A stretch of 64,000 nucleotides of DNA, taken from Bacillota bacterium. GTDB taxonomy: Bacteria; Bacillota; Clostridia; Lachnospirales; Lachnospiraceae. This document shows, in pieces, positions 18,135 to 27,639 of the stretch (within the stretch, counting starts at the first letter, position 1; every line of letters begins with the position of its first letter). The notes under the pieces were generated by a model. That model was not told the DNA's origin and did no database searches. It saw only the letters and a program-made list of their open reading frames with translations. A program made the position numbers and the translations under genes. The DNA is taken from assembly GCA_023439505.1 (NCBI GenBank), contig JAEXNR010000052.1, positions 124,001 to 188,000 on the forward strand, given 5' to 3'.

Positions 18135-19136
18135 ATGCCGATCAAAAATGACCAATATAATCAGATCTTAAGGGAATATGATCGTAGAAGATTTCAGAAT
18201 AAACACGATCTTGACCGCCGAAGGGAAGAGGCCTTTGAGATGATCCCGGAATTAAAGCAGTTGGAGGACTGTATGATCTCCCTGTCTGCACAAAGCGGCC
18301 GTTTATCCCTGCGAGGAGATGACAGCGAGCTGGCCCAGTTAAAAGACAGGCTGATTGATTTAAAGGCGAGACAAATTGAGTTATTGGTAGAGCATAATCT
18401 TGGTGCCGATTATCTCGAATTTCGATATCAATGTCAAAAGTGTAAGGATAGCGGATTTGTCGGAACCGAAAAATGCACCTGTTTTAAACAAGCCATTGCG
18501 GATCTGATCTATGATGCCTCAAACTTGAAATCCATCCTGAACAAAGAGAACTTTAAACACTTTTCCTTTTCATACTACTCCGATGATTATATTGATGAAA
18601 CGCTGAATCTATCCCCCCGCTCCAATATGCAAAAAATCGTTGCGGCCAGCAAACAATTTATACATCATTTTAACGTAAAGCACGATAATCTACTGTTCAT
18701 GGGGAATTCCGGTGTAGGAAAGACCTTCCTTGCTAATTGTATTGCAAGGGAACTGCTTGACAAGGGTTATACCGTCATTTATCTCACTGCTTTTCGGATG
18801 TTTGATATTCTGGAGCGTCATAAATTCGGTAAAGAGGAAGACAGCACCTATATTGCTGCCACCCAGTTTGATTATATTCTGGATTGCGACCTTTTAATTA
18901 TTGATGACTTAGGGACTGAACTCAATAATGCTTTTACCAATTCTCAATTGTATCTTGTCATAAATGAGCGATTGCTAAAGCAAAAGTCTACCATTATTTC
19001 AACCAATCTTTCACTAGACAACATGAATGCAAATTATGGAGAGCGCATCTTTTCCAGATTAATCAGCAGTTATTCCATACAGCGGATGATCGGCGAAGAT
19101 ATTCGTTTACATAAAGCACTGGGAACTACAAAATAA
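18135..19136 (+). CDS. DnaI/DnaC-like helicase loader ATPase
   Basis: This 333-aa AAA+ protein should load DnaB-type helicase. An N-terminal helical part is followed by a zinc-finger-like cluster CQKCKDSGFVGTEKCTC (about 98-115) as in clostridial DnaC/DnaI. The ATPase has Walker A MGNSGVGKTF (about 190), Walker B LLIIDDLGTE (about 253), the sensor-like STNLSLDNM and the C-terminal ERIFSRLISS. Ribosome site AAGGAG precedes the ATG. Pairing with a DnaD-type protein in one operon agrees with the role. Confidence 0.93.
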   Translation: MPIKNDQYNQILREYDRRRFQNKHDLDRRREEAFEMIPELKQLEDCMISLSAQSGRLSLRGDDSELAQLKDRLIDLKARQIELLVEHNLGADYLEFRYQCQKCKDSGFVGTEKCTCFKQAIADLIYDASNLKSILNKENFKHFSFSYYSDDYIDETLNLSPRSNMQKIVAASKQFIHHFNVKHDNLLFMGNSGVGKTFLANCIARELLDKGYTVIYLTAFRMFDILERHKFGKEEDSTYIAATQFDYILDCDLLIIDDLGTELNNAFTNSQLYLVINERLLKQKSTIISTNLSLDNMNANYGERIFSRLISSYSIQRMIGEDIRLHKALGTTK

Positions 19137-19169
19137 GATATATTACTACAAAATTACAGCAAAAGCTGC

Positions 19170-19198
19170 TTGACTTAAGATATCGATAATGGTATAAC
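19170..19198 (+). promoter_or_regulatory. Candidate promoter of the prs-like gene
   Basis: TTGACT (19170-19175), a 17-bp spacer and TATAAC (19193-19198), about 48 bp before the chosen ATG. Confidence 0.6.
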
Positions 19199-19245
19199 TT
19201 TAGTTGGCTTTTAAATGAATTATTTTAACGATGGAGGGAAATGTA

Positions 19246-20436
19246 ATGCCAAGGCACGAGAAGATCGTAGAAACAATTCCTGTTGGCCCCCTTGGAATCA
19301 TTGCTTTGGAAGGCAGCAAAGCCTTAGGACAGAAAGTAAATGATTATCTTGTTGGCTGGCGTAATGAAAGAGAGAGTGAACACAAAGGAACAATTGCTTT
19401 CTCTGGCTATCAGAGAGATTCTTACTTAACAAAGGCTTGCTGTCCCAGGTTTGGTACCGGTGAAGCCAAAGGTATGATTAAAGAATCTGTCAGGGGTTCC
19501 GACCTGTACCTGCTTGTTGATGTAACCAACTACAGCCTGACTTATACCGTATGCGGACATACCAATCACATGTCACCCGATGATCATTACCAGGATCTGA
19601 AGCGAATGATTGCGGCCGTTGGTGGTAAGGCCAGAAGAATAACCGTGATCATGCCTTTCTTATATGAAGGAAGACAACACAGACGTACTTCCAGAGAATC
19701 CATGGATTGTGCCCTTGCTTTGCAGGAACTGACTCATATGGGAGTGGAGAGTATTATTACCTTTGACGCTCATGATCCACGGGTCCAAAATGCAATCCCT
19801 CTAAAAAGCCTTGAAACAGTTGCACCGAATTATCAGTTTATTAAAGCCATGTTAAATCATGTGCCTGATATTTCTTTTGATTCTGATCATATGATGGTCA
19901 TCAGCCCGGATGAGGGCGGAATGTCCAGAGCCGTATATTTTGCCAATGTTCTTGGGCTGGATATGGGTATGTTTTATAAAAGACGGGATTATACCAAAAT
20001 TATTAACGGTCGCAATCCCATCGTTGCTCACGAATTCCTGGGAACAGATGTGGAAGGTAAGGATATCATGATTGTAGATGATATGATTTCTTCCGGAGAA
20101 AGTATCTTAGACGTAGCGACTGAACTTAAGAAGAGAAAAGCAGGAAGAATCTTTGTTGCTACCACCTTTGGATTATTTACCAACGGTTTGGCCAAATTTG
20201 ATGAAGCTTATGAAAAAGGTCTGATCTACCGCCTGTTGACTACAAATCTGACGTATCAAATTCCGGAGCTCTTAACAAAGCCTTACTATATTAATGTCGA
20301 CATGAGTAAATACATTGCTTTAATTATTGATACATTAAATCATGACAACAGTATCAGCGGATTACTTAATCCTGTGGAAAGAATTCAAAACGTCCTGAAT
20401 GAGCATCATCAGGGACGCTATGAAGCGCAGGAATAA
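19246..20436 (+). CDS. prs: Ribose-phosphate pyrophosphokinase, long clostridial form
   Basis: This enzyme makes PRPP from ribose-5-phosphate and ATP for nucleotide, His and Trp synthesis. Family features are ITFDAHDPRVQNAIP (about 170-185), the loop region YKRRDYTKIINGRNP, and the PRPP-binding IMIVDDMISSGESI (about 272-285). The length of 396 aa exceeds the usual roughly 315 of Bacillus Prs. The extra N-terminal part (GYQRDSYLTKACCPRFGTGE) and C-terminal tail mark the longer form seen in many Lachnospiraceae. The ATG at 19246 with GGAGGG upstream is preferred over the in-frame ATG at 19231. It is followed by a strong terminator, so likely monocistronic. Confidence 0.9.
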   Translation: MPRHEKIVETIPVGPLGIIALEGSKALGQKVNDYLVGWRNERESEHKGTIAFSGYQRDSYLTKACCPRFGTGEAKGMIKESVRGSDLYLLVDVTNYSLTYTVCGHTNHMSPDDHYQDLKRMIAAVGGKARRITVIMPFLYEGRQHRRTSRESMDCALALQELTHMGVESIITFDAHDPRVQNAIPLKSLETVAPNYQFIKAMLNHVPDISFDSDHMMVISPDEGGMSRAVYFANVLGLDMGMFYKRRDYTKIINGRNPIVAHEFLGTDVEGKDIMIVDDMISSGESILDVATELKKRKAGRIFVATTFGLFTNGLAKFDEAYEKGLIYRLLTTNLTYQIPELLTKPYYINVDMSKYIALIIDTLNHDNSISGLLNPVERIQNVLNEHHQGRYEAQE

Positions 20437-20512
20437 GTGCATCCCGGAAAACCGTTTTGCTGGTCATAAACAGGATGAACCGGCAAGCGGTTTCACGGAT
20501 CATATATAAATC

Positions 20513-20564
20513 GGGCTGCTTTCTCATTGGGTTTTACCTCAACCGGAGAAAGCAGCCCTTTCTT
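20513..20564 (+). terminator. Terminator after prs
   Basis: Perfect 13-bp arms GGGCTGCTTTCTC / GAGAAAGCAGCCC with a 20-nt loop and a short T-run. It may also serve the convergent PBP gene. Confidence 0.85.
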
Positions 20565-20631
20565 CATCCTATCCCATACCACCAGTCATTTGAAGCATCC
20601 CTGTCCTTCGGGTTAGGCATTTGTTATCATT

Positions 20632-22929
20632 TTATTCCATGGCATTGGGTGTTATATCTGCCGTTTCCGTTGGTATCGGCCCTTCCTCCCCCTCGGTATT
20701 ATCAGGATCCTCCGGCATATTATCTTCTTCCTCCTCTGCAACAGGCTCTTGTGTAATATCCGAAGGATTCTCTGGTGTCTCAGTTCCCTCCGGTATCTCC
20801 GGATCGGTCTGATCATCCTCCGACTGCTGATCGTCAGGAGTTTCCACCGGGTCCGTAACTTCCGGTGTGGGAGTAGGCGTAGCTTCCTCTTCCTCCTCTA
20901 CTTCCTCCTCATCCTCTTTAAGTTCTGATTTCCAGTCGTACAATTGGAAGGTATCCGTCATTGCGGCGTCATGGATTTCATCCATATAGTTATGCCATAT
21001 CCTTCCCGGATAGGTAGCACCGGCCAGGCCCTGTAATGTCTTTGGCATATCAAATCCCACCCAGACACTGGTTGTATAATAGGGTGTATAACCCACAAAC
21101 CAACCGTCCTTTGTTGCATTTGTAGTCCCTGTCTTACCGGCGCTCACCGTATGGGATAACCCAAGTCCCTTCGCAGTACCTTTCTTAATTACGCCCATCA
21201 ATGCCTCTGTCATCATTCTTGCTGCTCTTGTTGTATAAACCTGCTTTGCCTCCTTCTCACCATCCACTATGACAGTACCGGAGGAATTAAGAATCTTTAC
21301 GATGCAGGTCGGCTCACGATATAATCCATCATTCTCAAGAGTGGCGTAGGCTGATGCCATCTCCAGGGGGCTGACCCCTACAGTTAATCCTCCCAGCGCC
21401 GCTGCCAGATTATAATCGCTGTCCGTGATCTTAGAAAAGTTCATATTTAATATGTAGGAGAGTCCAACCGTGGGACCAAGCTCTTTAAACAGCTTCCAGG
21501 CCACTGTATTTCTGGAGTCCTGAATGGCTCTTTGAATCGTGATCTTACCGGCATAATCACCACCGGAATTCTTTGGACCATCCTTTTCATATTTATCTTC
21601 TACTATGCTGTTAAGGGTATAGTTCCTTTCAAAACTTGGAGTATAGACAATCAATGGTTTAATAGAGCTTCCCGGCTGGCGAAAACTCTGATAAGCCCTG
21701 TTTAGGGTAGCTTCTCCCAGATCCTGATCTCTTCCACCCACAACCGCAACTATTTTTCCATTCGCATTGTCGATACTGACAGCCGCACCCTGCAATTCAT
21801 ATACACCATCCTCATTCACATCCGTAAAATCCTTCAACGCATCATCTACGGATTGTTGCAGCGTTTTCTGTTTTTTTGAGTCAATAGAGGTATAGATATG
21901 ATACCCGCCGGTAAATAATTCTTTCTGGCAGCTGGTGTAGAGATCACTGTATTCCTGATCATACGCTTCCTTATCCGCATCATCTTGAAAGAAGTTTCTA
22001 ATTTGGAATCCCCTGCTTTCCATTAAAGCACGAACCGCACAATACTTAACATAGGTATCCACATAATTGTTCTTTCCATTCTTTTGAATCTTTAACTTGA
22101 TTTTCGCAGCAATTGCCTGATCATACTCCTCTTGACTTATCATCTTCTCCTGTAACAGCTGTTCCAGAATTCTATCCCTTCTTTTCATCGTGTTATCAAA
22201 ATTCGTACGGGGATTATAAAGGTTTGGACTATTGGGGATTGCACACAGAAATGCCGTCTGAGATAAGCTCAATTTATCCACCCCTTTCCCAAAGTATCCC
22301 TTACTCGCTGCCTGAATGCCATAATAGCCATTGGCAAAATAGATATTGTTCAGATAAAATTCCAGGATATCGTATTTGGAGTACTTCCTCTCCAGATTTT
22401 GGGCAATATAGATCTCCTCTATCTTTCTCATATAAGAAACTTTATTGGTCAAAAATACATTACGGGACAGCTGCTGGGTAATGGTGCTGGCGCCCTGGGT
22501 AATCTGTCCTCCATGCCTGATCAGGGCAATGGCAGCACGGAGATTGGCCAGGTAATCCACGCCGTGATGCTCCATAAATTTGCGATCCTCTGTAACAATC
22601 ATCGCATCAATAAATGCTGCCGGAATATCCTGATATAGAACATAATAAACGTCCTTTTCCGTCCGGAGTGTTGAGATCACCTTTCCGTCTGAATCATAGA
22701 CCTGACTTGTCTGAGATGCTTTAAAGGTATCCTTCGTTGAAGCATCCACCAGTTTCTTTGCTTCCGATTGAAGGTTTAACAAGGTTCTTCCATACTTATG
22801 ATAAAAGAATGCAATCCCCGCCAATATCAGAACTAAAATAATAAGGATCGATGCCTGAATTGTGAACCTGATCACCCTTCTTTTATTACTTTTCTCTTTC
22901 TTCTTTGGTTTTGTCTTTTTACTTTCCAT
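20632..22929 (-). CDS. Class A penicillin-binding protein (PBP1A family)
   Basis: This bifunctional enzyme polymerises and cross-links peptidoglycan. A Lys/Arg-rich cytoplasmic head leads into a membrane segment (about 20-43). The GT51 transglycosylase follows, with TEDRKFMEHHGVD (catalytic Glu about 112), GASTITQQLSRN and YLNNIYFANGYYGI. The transpeptidase has SxxK in PGSSIKPLIVY (about 419), SRN in the VAW region, and KTGTT (about 597). A tail of about 100 residues rich in Glu, Pro and Thr follows from about 668 and ends the protein. The frame opens at 22977, but the ATG at 22929 follows CGGAG and begins MESKKTKPKKK. Confidence 0.95.
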   Translation of the reverse strand: MESKKTKPKKKEKSNKRRVIRFTIQASILIILVLILAGIAFFYHKYGRTLLNLQSEAKKLVDASTKDTFKASQTSQVYDSDGKVISTLRTEKDVYYVLYQDIPAAFIDAMIVTEDRKFMEHHGVDYLANLRAAIALIRHGGQITQGASTITQQLSRNVFLTNKVSYMRKIEEIYIAQNLERKYSKYDILEFYLNNIYFANGYYGIQAASKGYFGKGVDKLSLSQTAFLCAIPNSPNLYNPRTNFDNTMKRRDRILEQLLQEKMISQEEYDQAIAAKIKLKIQKNGKNNYVDTYVKYCAVRALMESRGFQIRNFFQDDADKEAYDQEYSDLYTSCQKELFTGGYHIYTSIDSKKQKTLQQSVDDALKDFTDVNEDGVYELQGAAVSIDNANGKIVAVVGGRDQDLGEATLNRAYQSFRQPGSSIKPLIVYTPSFERNYTLNSIVEDKYEKDGPKNSGGDYAGKITIQRAIQDSRNTVAWKLFKELGPTVGLSYILNMNFSKITDSDYNLAAALGGLTVGVSPLEMASAYATLENDGLYREPTCIVKILNSSGTVIVDGEKEAKQVYTTRAARMMTEALMGVIKKGTAKGLGLSHTVSAGKTGTTNATKDGWFVGYTPYYTTSVWVGFDMPKTLQGLAGATYPGRIWHNYMDEIHDAAMTDTFQLYDWKSELKEDEEEVEEEEEATPTPTPEVTDPVETPDDQQSEDDQTDPEIPEGTETPENPSDITQEPVAEEEEDNMPEDPDNTEGEEGPIPTETADITPNAME

Positions 22930-22994
22930 AATAATGCTCCGATCTGTCAAAGTACCCTTAAAACCGGGTACCGACATAAGTCTAATTCCCTTTT

Positions 22995-25109
22995 CTAATT
23001 TTTATTTCCTGATAAGTTCACCAGATGATAGGGCAGTCCCAATCCCTCCAAAAGCTCCTGCTCCCTTCTATGACAGGTGAATAATACACATTGACATCTC
23101 TGGGATATCTGTTTCAGGACATAGGTTAGTCTGCGCTCATCATATAAGGCAAAGCTGTCGTCTAACAGAAGCGGCATCTCGTTCTTACCAAGAAGCAGTT
23201 CAGCAGCCGACAGGCGCAGTGCAAAGTACATCTGGTCTATGGTTCCTGCGCTGAGTTTATCCAGCATAATATAATTATTGTTTCTTCCCACCTTCATATC
23301 AAGCCTTTCATCCAGCTTAATGTCCGTATATTTCTGCCCGGTAATATCAGCCGCCAGCAGGGAAACCCTCCGGTTTAATTGACGGCCAAAGCTGTCATGA
23401 ATCTGCACCGACAGTTCCTGGATGGTATTCAGTGCAAGTTTTATCGCCGCAAGCTCTGTCTCATTCTCCCTCTGTTTATACTCCAGATCCTTATATTTCT
23501 CCCGGTTCTCAACCAACTGTGCCTCATTACCTTCCAGATCTGCAATTTCCCATCGGATCTTCTCAATCTCTATCTTGCATAGATCATACTGGCGGTTAAT
23601 TTCGTTTTGTTGTCTTGTTACTTCCTGTCTTCTCCTCCTGATTTCTTCATTTAAAGATTGGATTGTCTGTTTTGACAGCTCCTGGGCATCGATAAATTGT
23701 CTCATGTAGTTCATGATGCTGTCATACAGCTCATCCAACTGATCCATCAGTTCATTCTCCCGCTCCTTTAGTTCCTCCACCTGCTCTGCTTCATGCTGCA
23801 GTTGAAGTTGATACCGAAGGGGCTCTTCCTTCCTTGCAGATAACTCCTTCACTGATGCAACCTCATACTCCCTTAGCATTCTGTCTCTTTTCATGCTGCA
23901 CCGGGAGATCCGGCCGTCATATTCTCTCCATCTATCCTCATCATCCTGCTGCCTTGCCTTACTCCTTTTCGCCATGATAAAAAGCAGGAATACCGCTATG
24001 AATGCAACGGCAAGGGCCATCCCCATCCCCGTCTTCATAGAGCCGGACATCGGTACCGACAAACCCAGCAGGATCAAGATCAGCGCAATAGCCGGGATAA
24101 TGCAAAGGAGCCGATGCCTGCTTTCCTGTTTTAGCGCCTTCCCATTTTCCAGCTGCAGCTCTGATTTTCTCTTTTCATATTCTTGTAATTGCTCTTGCAG
24201 ATTCTCCGCTTCTTTTATATCCATTATCATATGATCCGCAGATTCCGCCTTTTGTTTTAACGTTTCAACAGACTTCTTCAGTCCCTCTCGCCTTTGTTCT
24301 AACCGCTGGTTTTGCTTCGTCAACTCTTCATACCTTGCATATTTCTCCATCATAGCCGGAAGTTCCTCCATTTGCTTTGACGCGAAGAGATCCGTCTCAC
24401 TTCCATAGGTTTCTCTTCTCTTATGCAATTCTTTTTCCATAGGAAGAAGTTCCTGTAAGCGATGGGTCAGTTCCTCCATCTTTTCTTCTTTACGGACTCC
24501 TTCCGCAATCTCCTCCCGAATGCGCCCAAGCTCTGCAGGGTATGGCATGGATTCCAATGTCTTTTTCTGATCGGTCAGCTGTTTAACCGCCTTAATTACA
24601 TTTACCTCTTTGCTTTTTGCGATGGACAAATTCGTGATATAATTATGAACCTGGGCGGCAAGCTCCGTATCAGTCGCCGCTTTCAGCTGCTCGATACTTA
24701 TGGTATTTTTAAAGAAGGATTCTGTCAAGCCCGGTACCATCTCACTGATATGGCCGTCTTTTAACCTGATTTCCCTCCCTGTCTGCAAGTCAAAAATCAT
24801 AAGGTTCTTGTCCGCAGCATGAAAGCTCCTTTGAATCCGGTATTCCTTCTGATCCTGGAGGATATCCATACTTCCCCCGAATGCTCCGGGATAATTCCAG
24901 GGAAGATATCTGTTATACAGATCATCCTTCGTCGCGGATCCTCTTCCGCGAAGCCGCTCAATGCCAAAGAACATTCCCTTAATAAAGGTATGCAGGGTGG
25001 ATTTCCCGGCCTCATTATCCCCGTAGATTATATTAAGTCCGGGCTTTAATTCAATTTCTTTCTCATGAAAACGTCCGAAATAATTCAGTTTTAGTTTACG
25101 AAGTACCAT
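22995..25109 (-). CDS. YhaN-like SMC/Rad50-type ATPase
   Basis: This is the large subunit of an SbcCD-like nuclease complex. The N-terminus has GRFHEKEIELKPGLNIIYG with Walker A GDNEAGKST (about 30-38). Long coiled coils fill about 170-540, interrupted by a short hydrophobic pair (RLLCIIPAIALILILLGL and a second segment, about 330-375). That hydrophobic insert is a feature of YhaN-type rather than SbcC-type proteins and suggests membrane association. The C-terminal half has LSAGTIDQMYFALRLSAAEL (signature) and PLLLDDSFALYD (Walker B). The YhaO-like phosphoesterase lies 50 bp upstream on the same strand, supporting a two-gene operon. The role in DNA-end processing is inferred. Confidence 0.88.
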   Translation of the reverse strand: MVLRKLKLNYFGRFHEKEIELKPGLNIIYGDNEAGKSTLHTFIKGMFFGIERLRGRGSATKDDLYNRYLPWNYPGAFGGSMDILQDQKEYRIQRSFHAADKNLMIFDLQTGREIRLKDGHISEMVPGLTESFFKNTISIEQLKAATDTELAAQVHNYITNLSIAKSKEVNVIKAVKQLTDQKKTLESMPYPAELGRIREEIAEGVRKEEKMEELTHRLQELLPMEKELHKRRETYGSETDLFASKQMEELPAMMEKYARYEELTKQNQRLEQRREGLKKSVETLKQKAESADHMIMDIKEAENLQEQLQEYEKRKSELQLENGKALKQESRHRLLCIIPAIALILILLGLSVPMSGSMKTGMGMALAVAFIAVFLLFIMAKRSKARQQDDEDRWREYDGRISRCSMKRDRMLREYEVASVKELSARKEEPLRYQLQLQHEAEQVEELKERENELMDQLDELYDSIMNYMRQFIDAQELSKQTIQSLNEEIRRRRQEVTRQQNEINRQYDLCKIEIEKIRWEIADLEGNEAQLVENREKYKDLEYKQRENETELAAIKLALNTIQELSVQIHDSFGRQLNRRVSLLAADITGQKYTDIKLDERLDMKVGRNNNYIMLDKLSAGTIDQMYFALRLSAAELLLGKNEMPLLLDDSFALYDERRLTYVLKQISQRCQCVLFTCHRREQELLEGLGLPYHLVNLSGNKN

Positions 25110-25159
25110 GCCATCATTACCTTTCCAGTGAATGAATCTGCCGTTACCGATTACAAACT

Positions 25160-26224
25160 TTAAGTATCCTTCGCTCCCAGCAGTGCCTCAATGCCATAAT
25201 ATAATGCTTTTTCCACCACTTCATCCTGATTGGCTTTTTCCCTGATCTGGCGGATAAACATTCCTATCATATTATCCTCATTCTCATGACAAAGCGCATC
25301 AAAATTGTAATCGGGAACGGATCGGTCCGTTACCTCTAATATATTGCCCAGTGACTTTATGGCTTCTCTGTCAAAATGAATTTGTTCATCTCTAAATCCC
25401 TGGATTATGAATTGATATATATGCTGCGTTCCTTGGGTTGTTATGATCTCCCGAATATGGTCCAGTAATTTCCCGTTTGTCATCTCCTGATTCACTTCAA
25501 CGGTCAGCCTGCGGTATTGTCTGATGGAAGCGGGTACAAATACAATCCTTGTGGTAGCCTCTCCCGTCTTATGAATCTGTCCGAGAATGTATCCTCTTTC
25601 TCCTGTTTCAGTTTTATCCATGGGCTCGAGGGAACCGGCATATGCCATCCTGCTGCTGATCAGCTCCGGTTTATGAATATGGCCCAGTGCCACATAGTCA
25701 AAGCCTGCCCCTTCCAGGGACTTCCTGTTAATCGGTATATTCCTCTCATCCCCGCCATGGGCCAGCAAAATATGTATCCTGTTATTCTTCTCTATCTTAA
25801 TTGTGTCATATAGCGGCTCCGTAATATCCTGCTGCAGATAACTAAGCCCGTATATCTGTGTATTTAATTCCGGAAGATCCAGAATTTCAAGTGTATCCTT
25901 TAAGAACATATGAACCTTCTTATCCCATTCAAACCCAGAATAAAAAGACCTTGTCCCGATATAATCATGATTTCCGGCGATGATAACTACCCGGGTCATT
26001 GTTAATTTAGTGAAATAGTAGTTTAATTCTTTCAATTCACGAAGCAGCGGCTGTCTATGAAATAAATCTCCTGCAATCAGCAAAAGCTCCGCTTTCTCTT
26101 CATTGCAAACCTCTATGATATGGTAAAGGCTGTTCCAGATTTCCTTGCCCCGTTTTGTTCCCCAGGGCTGATTTGCATCCGGAATCGCTCCAAGATGCAC
26201 ATCTGCGATATGTATAAACTTCAT
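25160..26224 (-). CDS. YhaO/SbcD-like metallophosphoesterase
   Basis: This Mre11-type nuclease subunit has the five calcineurin-like motifs in order: HIADVHLG (about 5), AGDLFHRQ (about 51), AGNHDYIG (about 80), LLAHGGDE (about 155) and LGHIHKPE (about 180). The C-terminal cap domain follows. The length of 354 aa fits YhaO better than the longer SbcD. It pairs with the ATPase at 22995-25109. Predicted metal-dependent DNA exonuclease/endonuclease acting with YhaN on DNA ends. Confidence 0.9.
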   Translation of the reverse strand: MKFIHIADVHLGAIPDANQPWGTKRGKEIWNSLYHIIEVCNEEKAELLLIAGDLFHRQPLLRELKELNYYFTKLTMTRVVIIAGNHDYIGTRSFYSGFEWDKKVHMFLKDTLEILDLPELNTQIYGLSYLQQDITEPLYDTIKIEKNNRIHILLAHGGDERNIPINRKSLEGAGFDYVALGHIHKPELISSRMAYAGSLEPMDKTETGERGYILGQIHKTGEATTRIVFVPASIRQYRRLTVEVNQEMTNGKLLDHIREIITTQGTQHIYQFIIQGFRDEQIHFDREAIKSLGNILEVTDRSVPDYNFDALCHENEDNMIGMFIRQIREKANQDEVVEKALYYGIEALLGAKDT

Positions 26225-26415
26225 AGGCTCCTCCCATCTATCCTTCTTCTATCATCAGACGAATTTATTTATTAATTTTATCCATTATAACACAAGGAGA
26301 TTTTTTCGCAAGTAGATCACACGAACGTACATTCTATCAATTTGCTTTTGTTACTCCAAGTGAATAGGTACACGGAATTTACCAATCATTCAGGAAAAGC
26401 TTTTTAATAAAACGC

Positions 26416-26477
26416 AAAAATGGCATGTCAAAAGGTTCGAATCCCGGCGTTTTCAGGACCCTTTGACATACCATTTT
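26416..26477 (-). terminator. Hairpin after the receiver-domain gene
   Basis: Near-complementary arms (AAAATGGCATGTCAAA region and its mate ending at 26477) enclose a 24-nt loop. On the minus strand the right arm is followed by TTTTTGCGTTTT. It is the only structure I see in the 327-bp gap 26225-26551. Confidence 0.7.
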
Positions 26478-26551
26478 AATCCATGACAAGTGAAACAACC
26501 TGCCGGTTTCTCTTGTTTACTACTGTTAATCGAGTCGCATCGAATCTCTGC

Positions 26552-26950
26552 CTATTGAGAGATCAGTCCCAGTGTCTCAAGCGTTTGAACCAGCTTCGTA
26601 ATATCGATGGGCTTGGATATATACGCCTCACAACCATATTCATAAGCAGATAAAACCAGCTTGGTTTCCCCCAATGCCGTCACGATGATAATCTTAGCCC
26701 GCTTTCCGGGTATGATGCCTTTTTGAATCTCCATATTCCGGATTGCCTTTAATACTTTTACGCCATCAATCTTGGGCATCATAATATCAAGACAAATCAA
26801 ATCATAGGGATTCTTCTCTCTCATTGCAATCAGGTAGGCATCCATTGTCTCCAGACCATCCACCACCAAATCACAATCTCCATATTCGGACAAGACCTTT
26901 TCTAAAAAAATTCTGCTGACTGCATCATCTTCTGCGATTAAAATACGCAT
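26552..26950 (-). CDS. Stand-alone CheY-like response regulator receiver
   Basis: This single receiver domain of 132 aa has no output domain. The acidic pair EDD (about 7-9), the phospho-acceptor Asp in LICLDIMMPKIDGVKVL (about 57), the Thr in IIVTALGE and the Lys in ISKPID complete the active site. A GTG start at 26962 is possible, but the ATG at 26950 after TGGGA fits the family start MRILIAEDD. It lies 35 bp downstream of a second receiver gene; the pair probably forms an operon. No histidine kinase is nearby, so the partner is unknown. Confidence 0.9.
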   Translation of the reverse strand: MRILIAEDDAVSRIFLEKVLSEYGDCDLVVDGLETMDAYLIAMREKNPYDLICLDIMMPKIDGVKVLKAIRNMEIQKGIIPGKRAKIIIVTALGETKLVLSAYEYGCEAYISKPIDITKLVQTLETLGLISQ

Positions 26951-26984
26951 TGTACATCCCACTTTCGTTACATAATCATCTAAA

Positions 26985-27350
26985 TTATTTCATAGCTGCA
27001 ATTTTTAATAAGGTGTCTACCACCTGCTCCTCTTTAAATGGTTTTACAATAAAGGTTTTTGCCCCCGAAATAATGGATTCTCTCACCATAGGTTCCTGAC
27101 CCATTGCGGATACCATAACCACCTTTGCCTTGGGGTCCAGTTTACGAATCACCTTTAAGGCTTCTATTCCCGTCATTTTTGGCATTGTGATATCCATGGT
27201 CACAATATCAGGTTTACATTCCTGATATTTTATAATTGCTGCTTCCCCATTCTCCGCCTCACCGACAATTTCAAAGCCTCTTCTCTCTAATATCATTCTT
27301 ATCGTGGTTCTCATAAATGCTGCATCATCTACAATCAGGACCTTTACCAT
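26985..27350 (-). CDS. cheY: CheY-type chemotaxis response regulator
   Basis: This 121-aa receiver starts MVKVLIVDDAAFMRTT and has IVTMDITMPKMTGIEAL (phospho-Asp about 54), VMVSAMGQEPMV and IVKPFKEEQV. These match CheY/Spo0F-size chemotaxis receivers of Clostridia closely, especially AFMRTTIRMIL and MDITMPKM. It should carry phosphoryl signals from CheA to the flagellar switch, but no other chemotaxis gene is in the window. It lies upstream of, and is probably co-transcribed with, the receiver at 26552-26950. Confidence 0.9.
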   Translation of the reverse strand: MVKVLIVDDAAFMRTTIRMILERRGFEIVGEAENGEAAIIKYQECKPDIVTMDITMPKMTGIEALKVIRKLDPKAKVVMVSAMGQEPMVRESIISGAKTFIVKPFKEEQVVDTLLKIAAMK

Positions 27351-27555
27351 ATTAGCGCACCTCGATTAATATTAAAATAGTATATCCGTATCGTCTTAAC
27401 ACTCTTTGTTATCATTTATATCCCCGCAGCTCTCATAATATACATATTTTTACATCTATGTACTCAGCAGCTTACCCCACAGTAAAAATTATACTACCAA
27501 GGAAAAATATTGTCAAATTATATCTATATGTCTCGCTTTATGTCTGATTCAATTC

Positions 27556-27628
27556 TCCAGCCGTCCGTTTTCATGGTCCTTGTCAGCATTCTTGCTCCAT
27601 TATCCATAATACAGCTACGACGGCTGGA
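27556..27628. repeat. Long-loop inverted repeat after the amidase gene
   Basis: TCCAGCCGTC (27556-27565) and GACGGCTGGA (27619-27628) are perfect 10-bp arms separated by 53 nt. It lies 12 bp past the amidase stop. No clear T-run follows on either strand. Confidence 0.6.
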
Positions 27629-27639
27629 AAATTCAGATG

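Noticed and set aside
26430..26450. GGTTCGAATCCC, which looks like the T-arm of a tRNA
   Set aside because: The flanking 5-nt stems do not pair and no cloverleaf, acceptor stem or CCA fits. It is the loop of the hairpin at 26416-26477.
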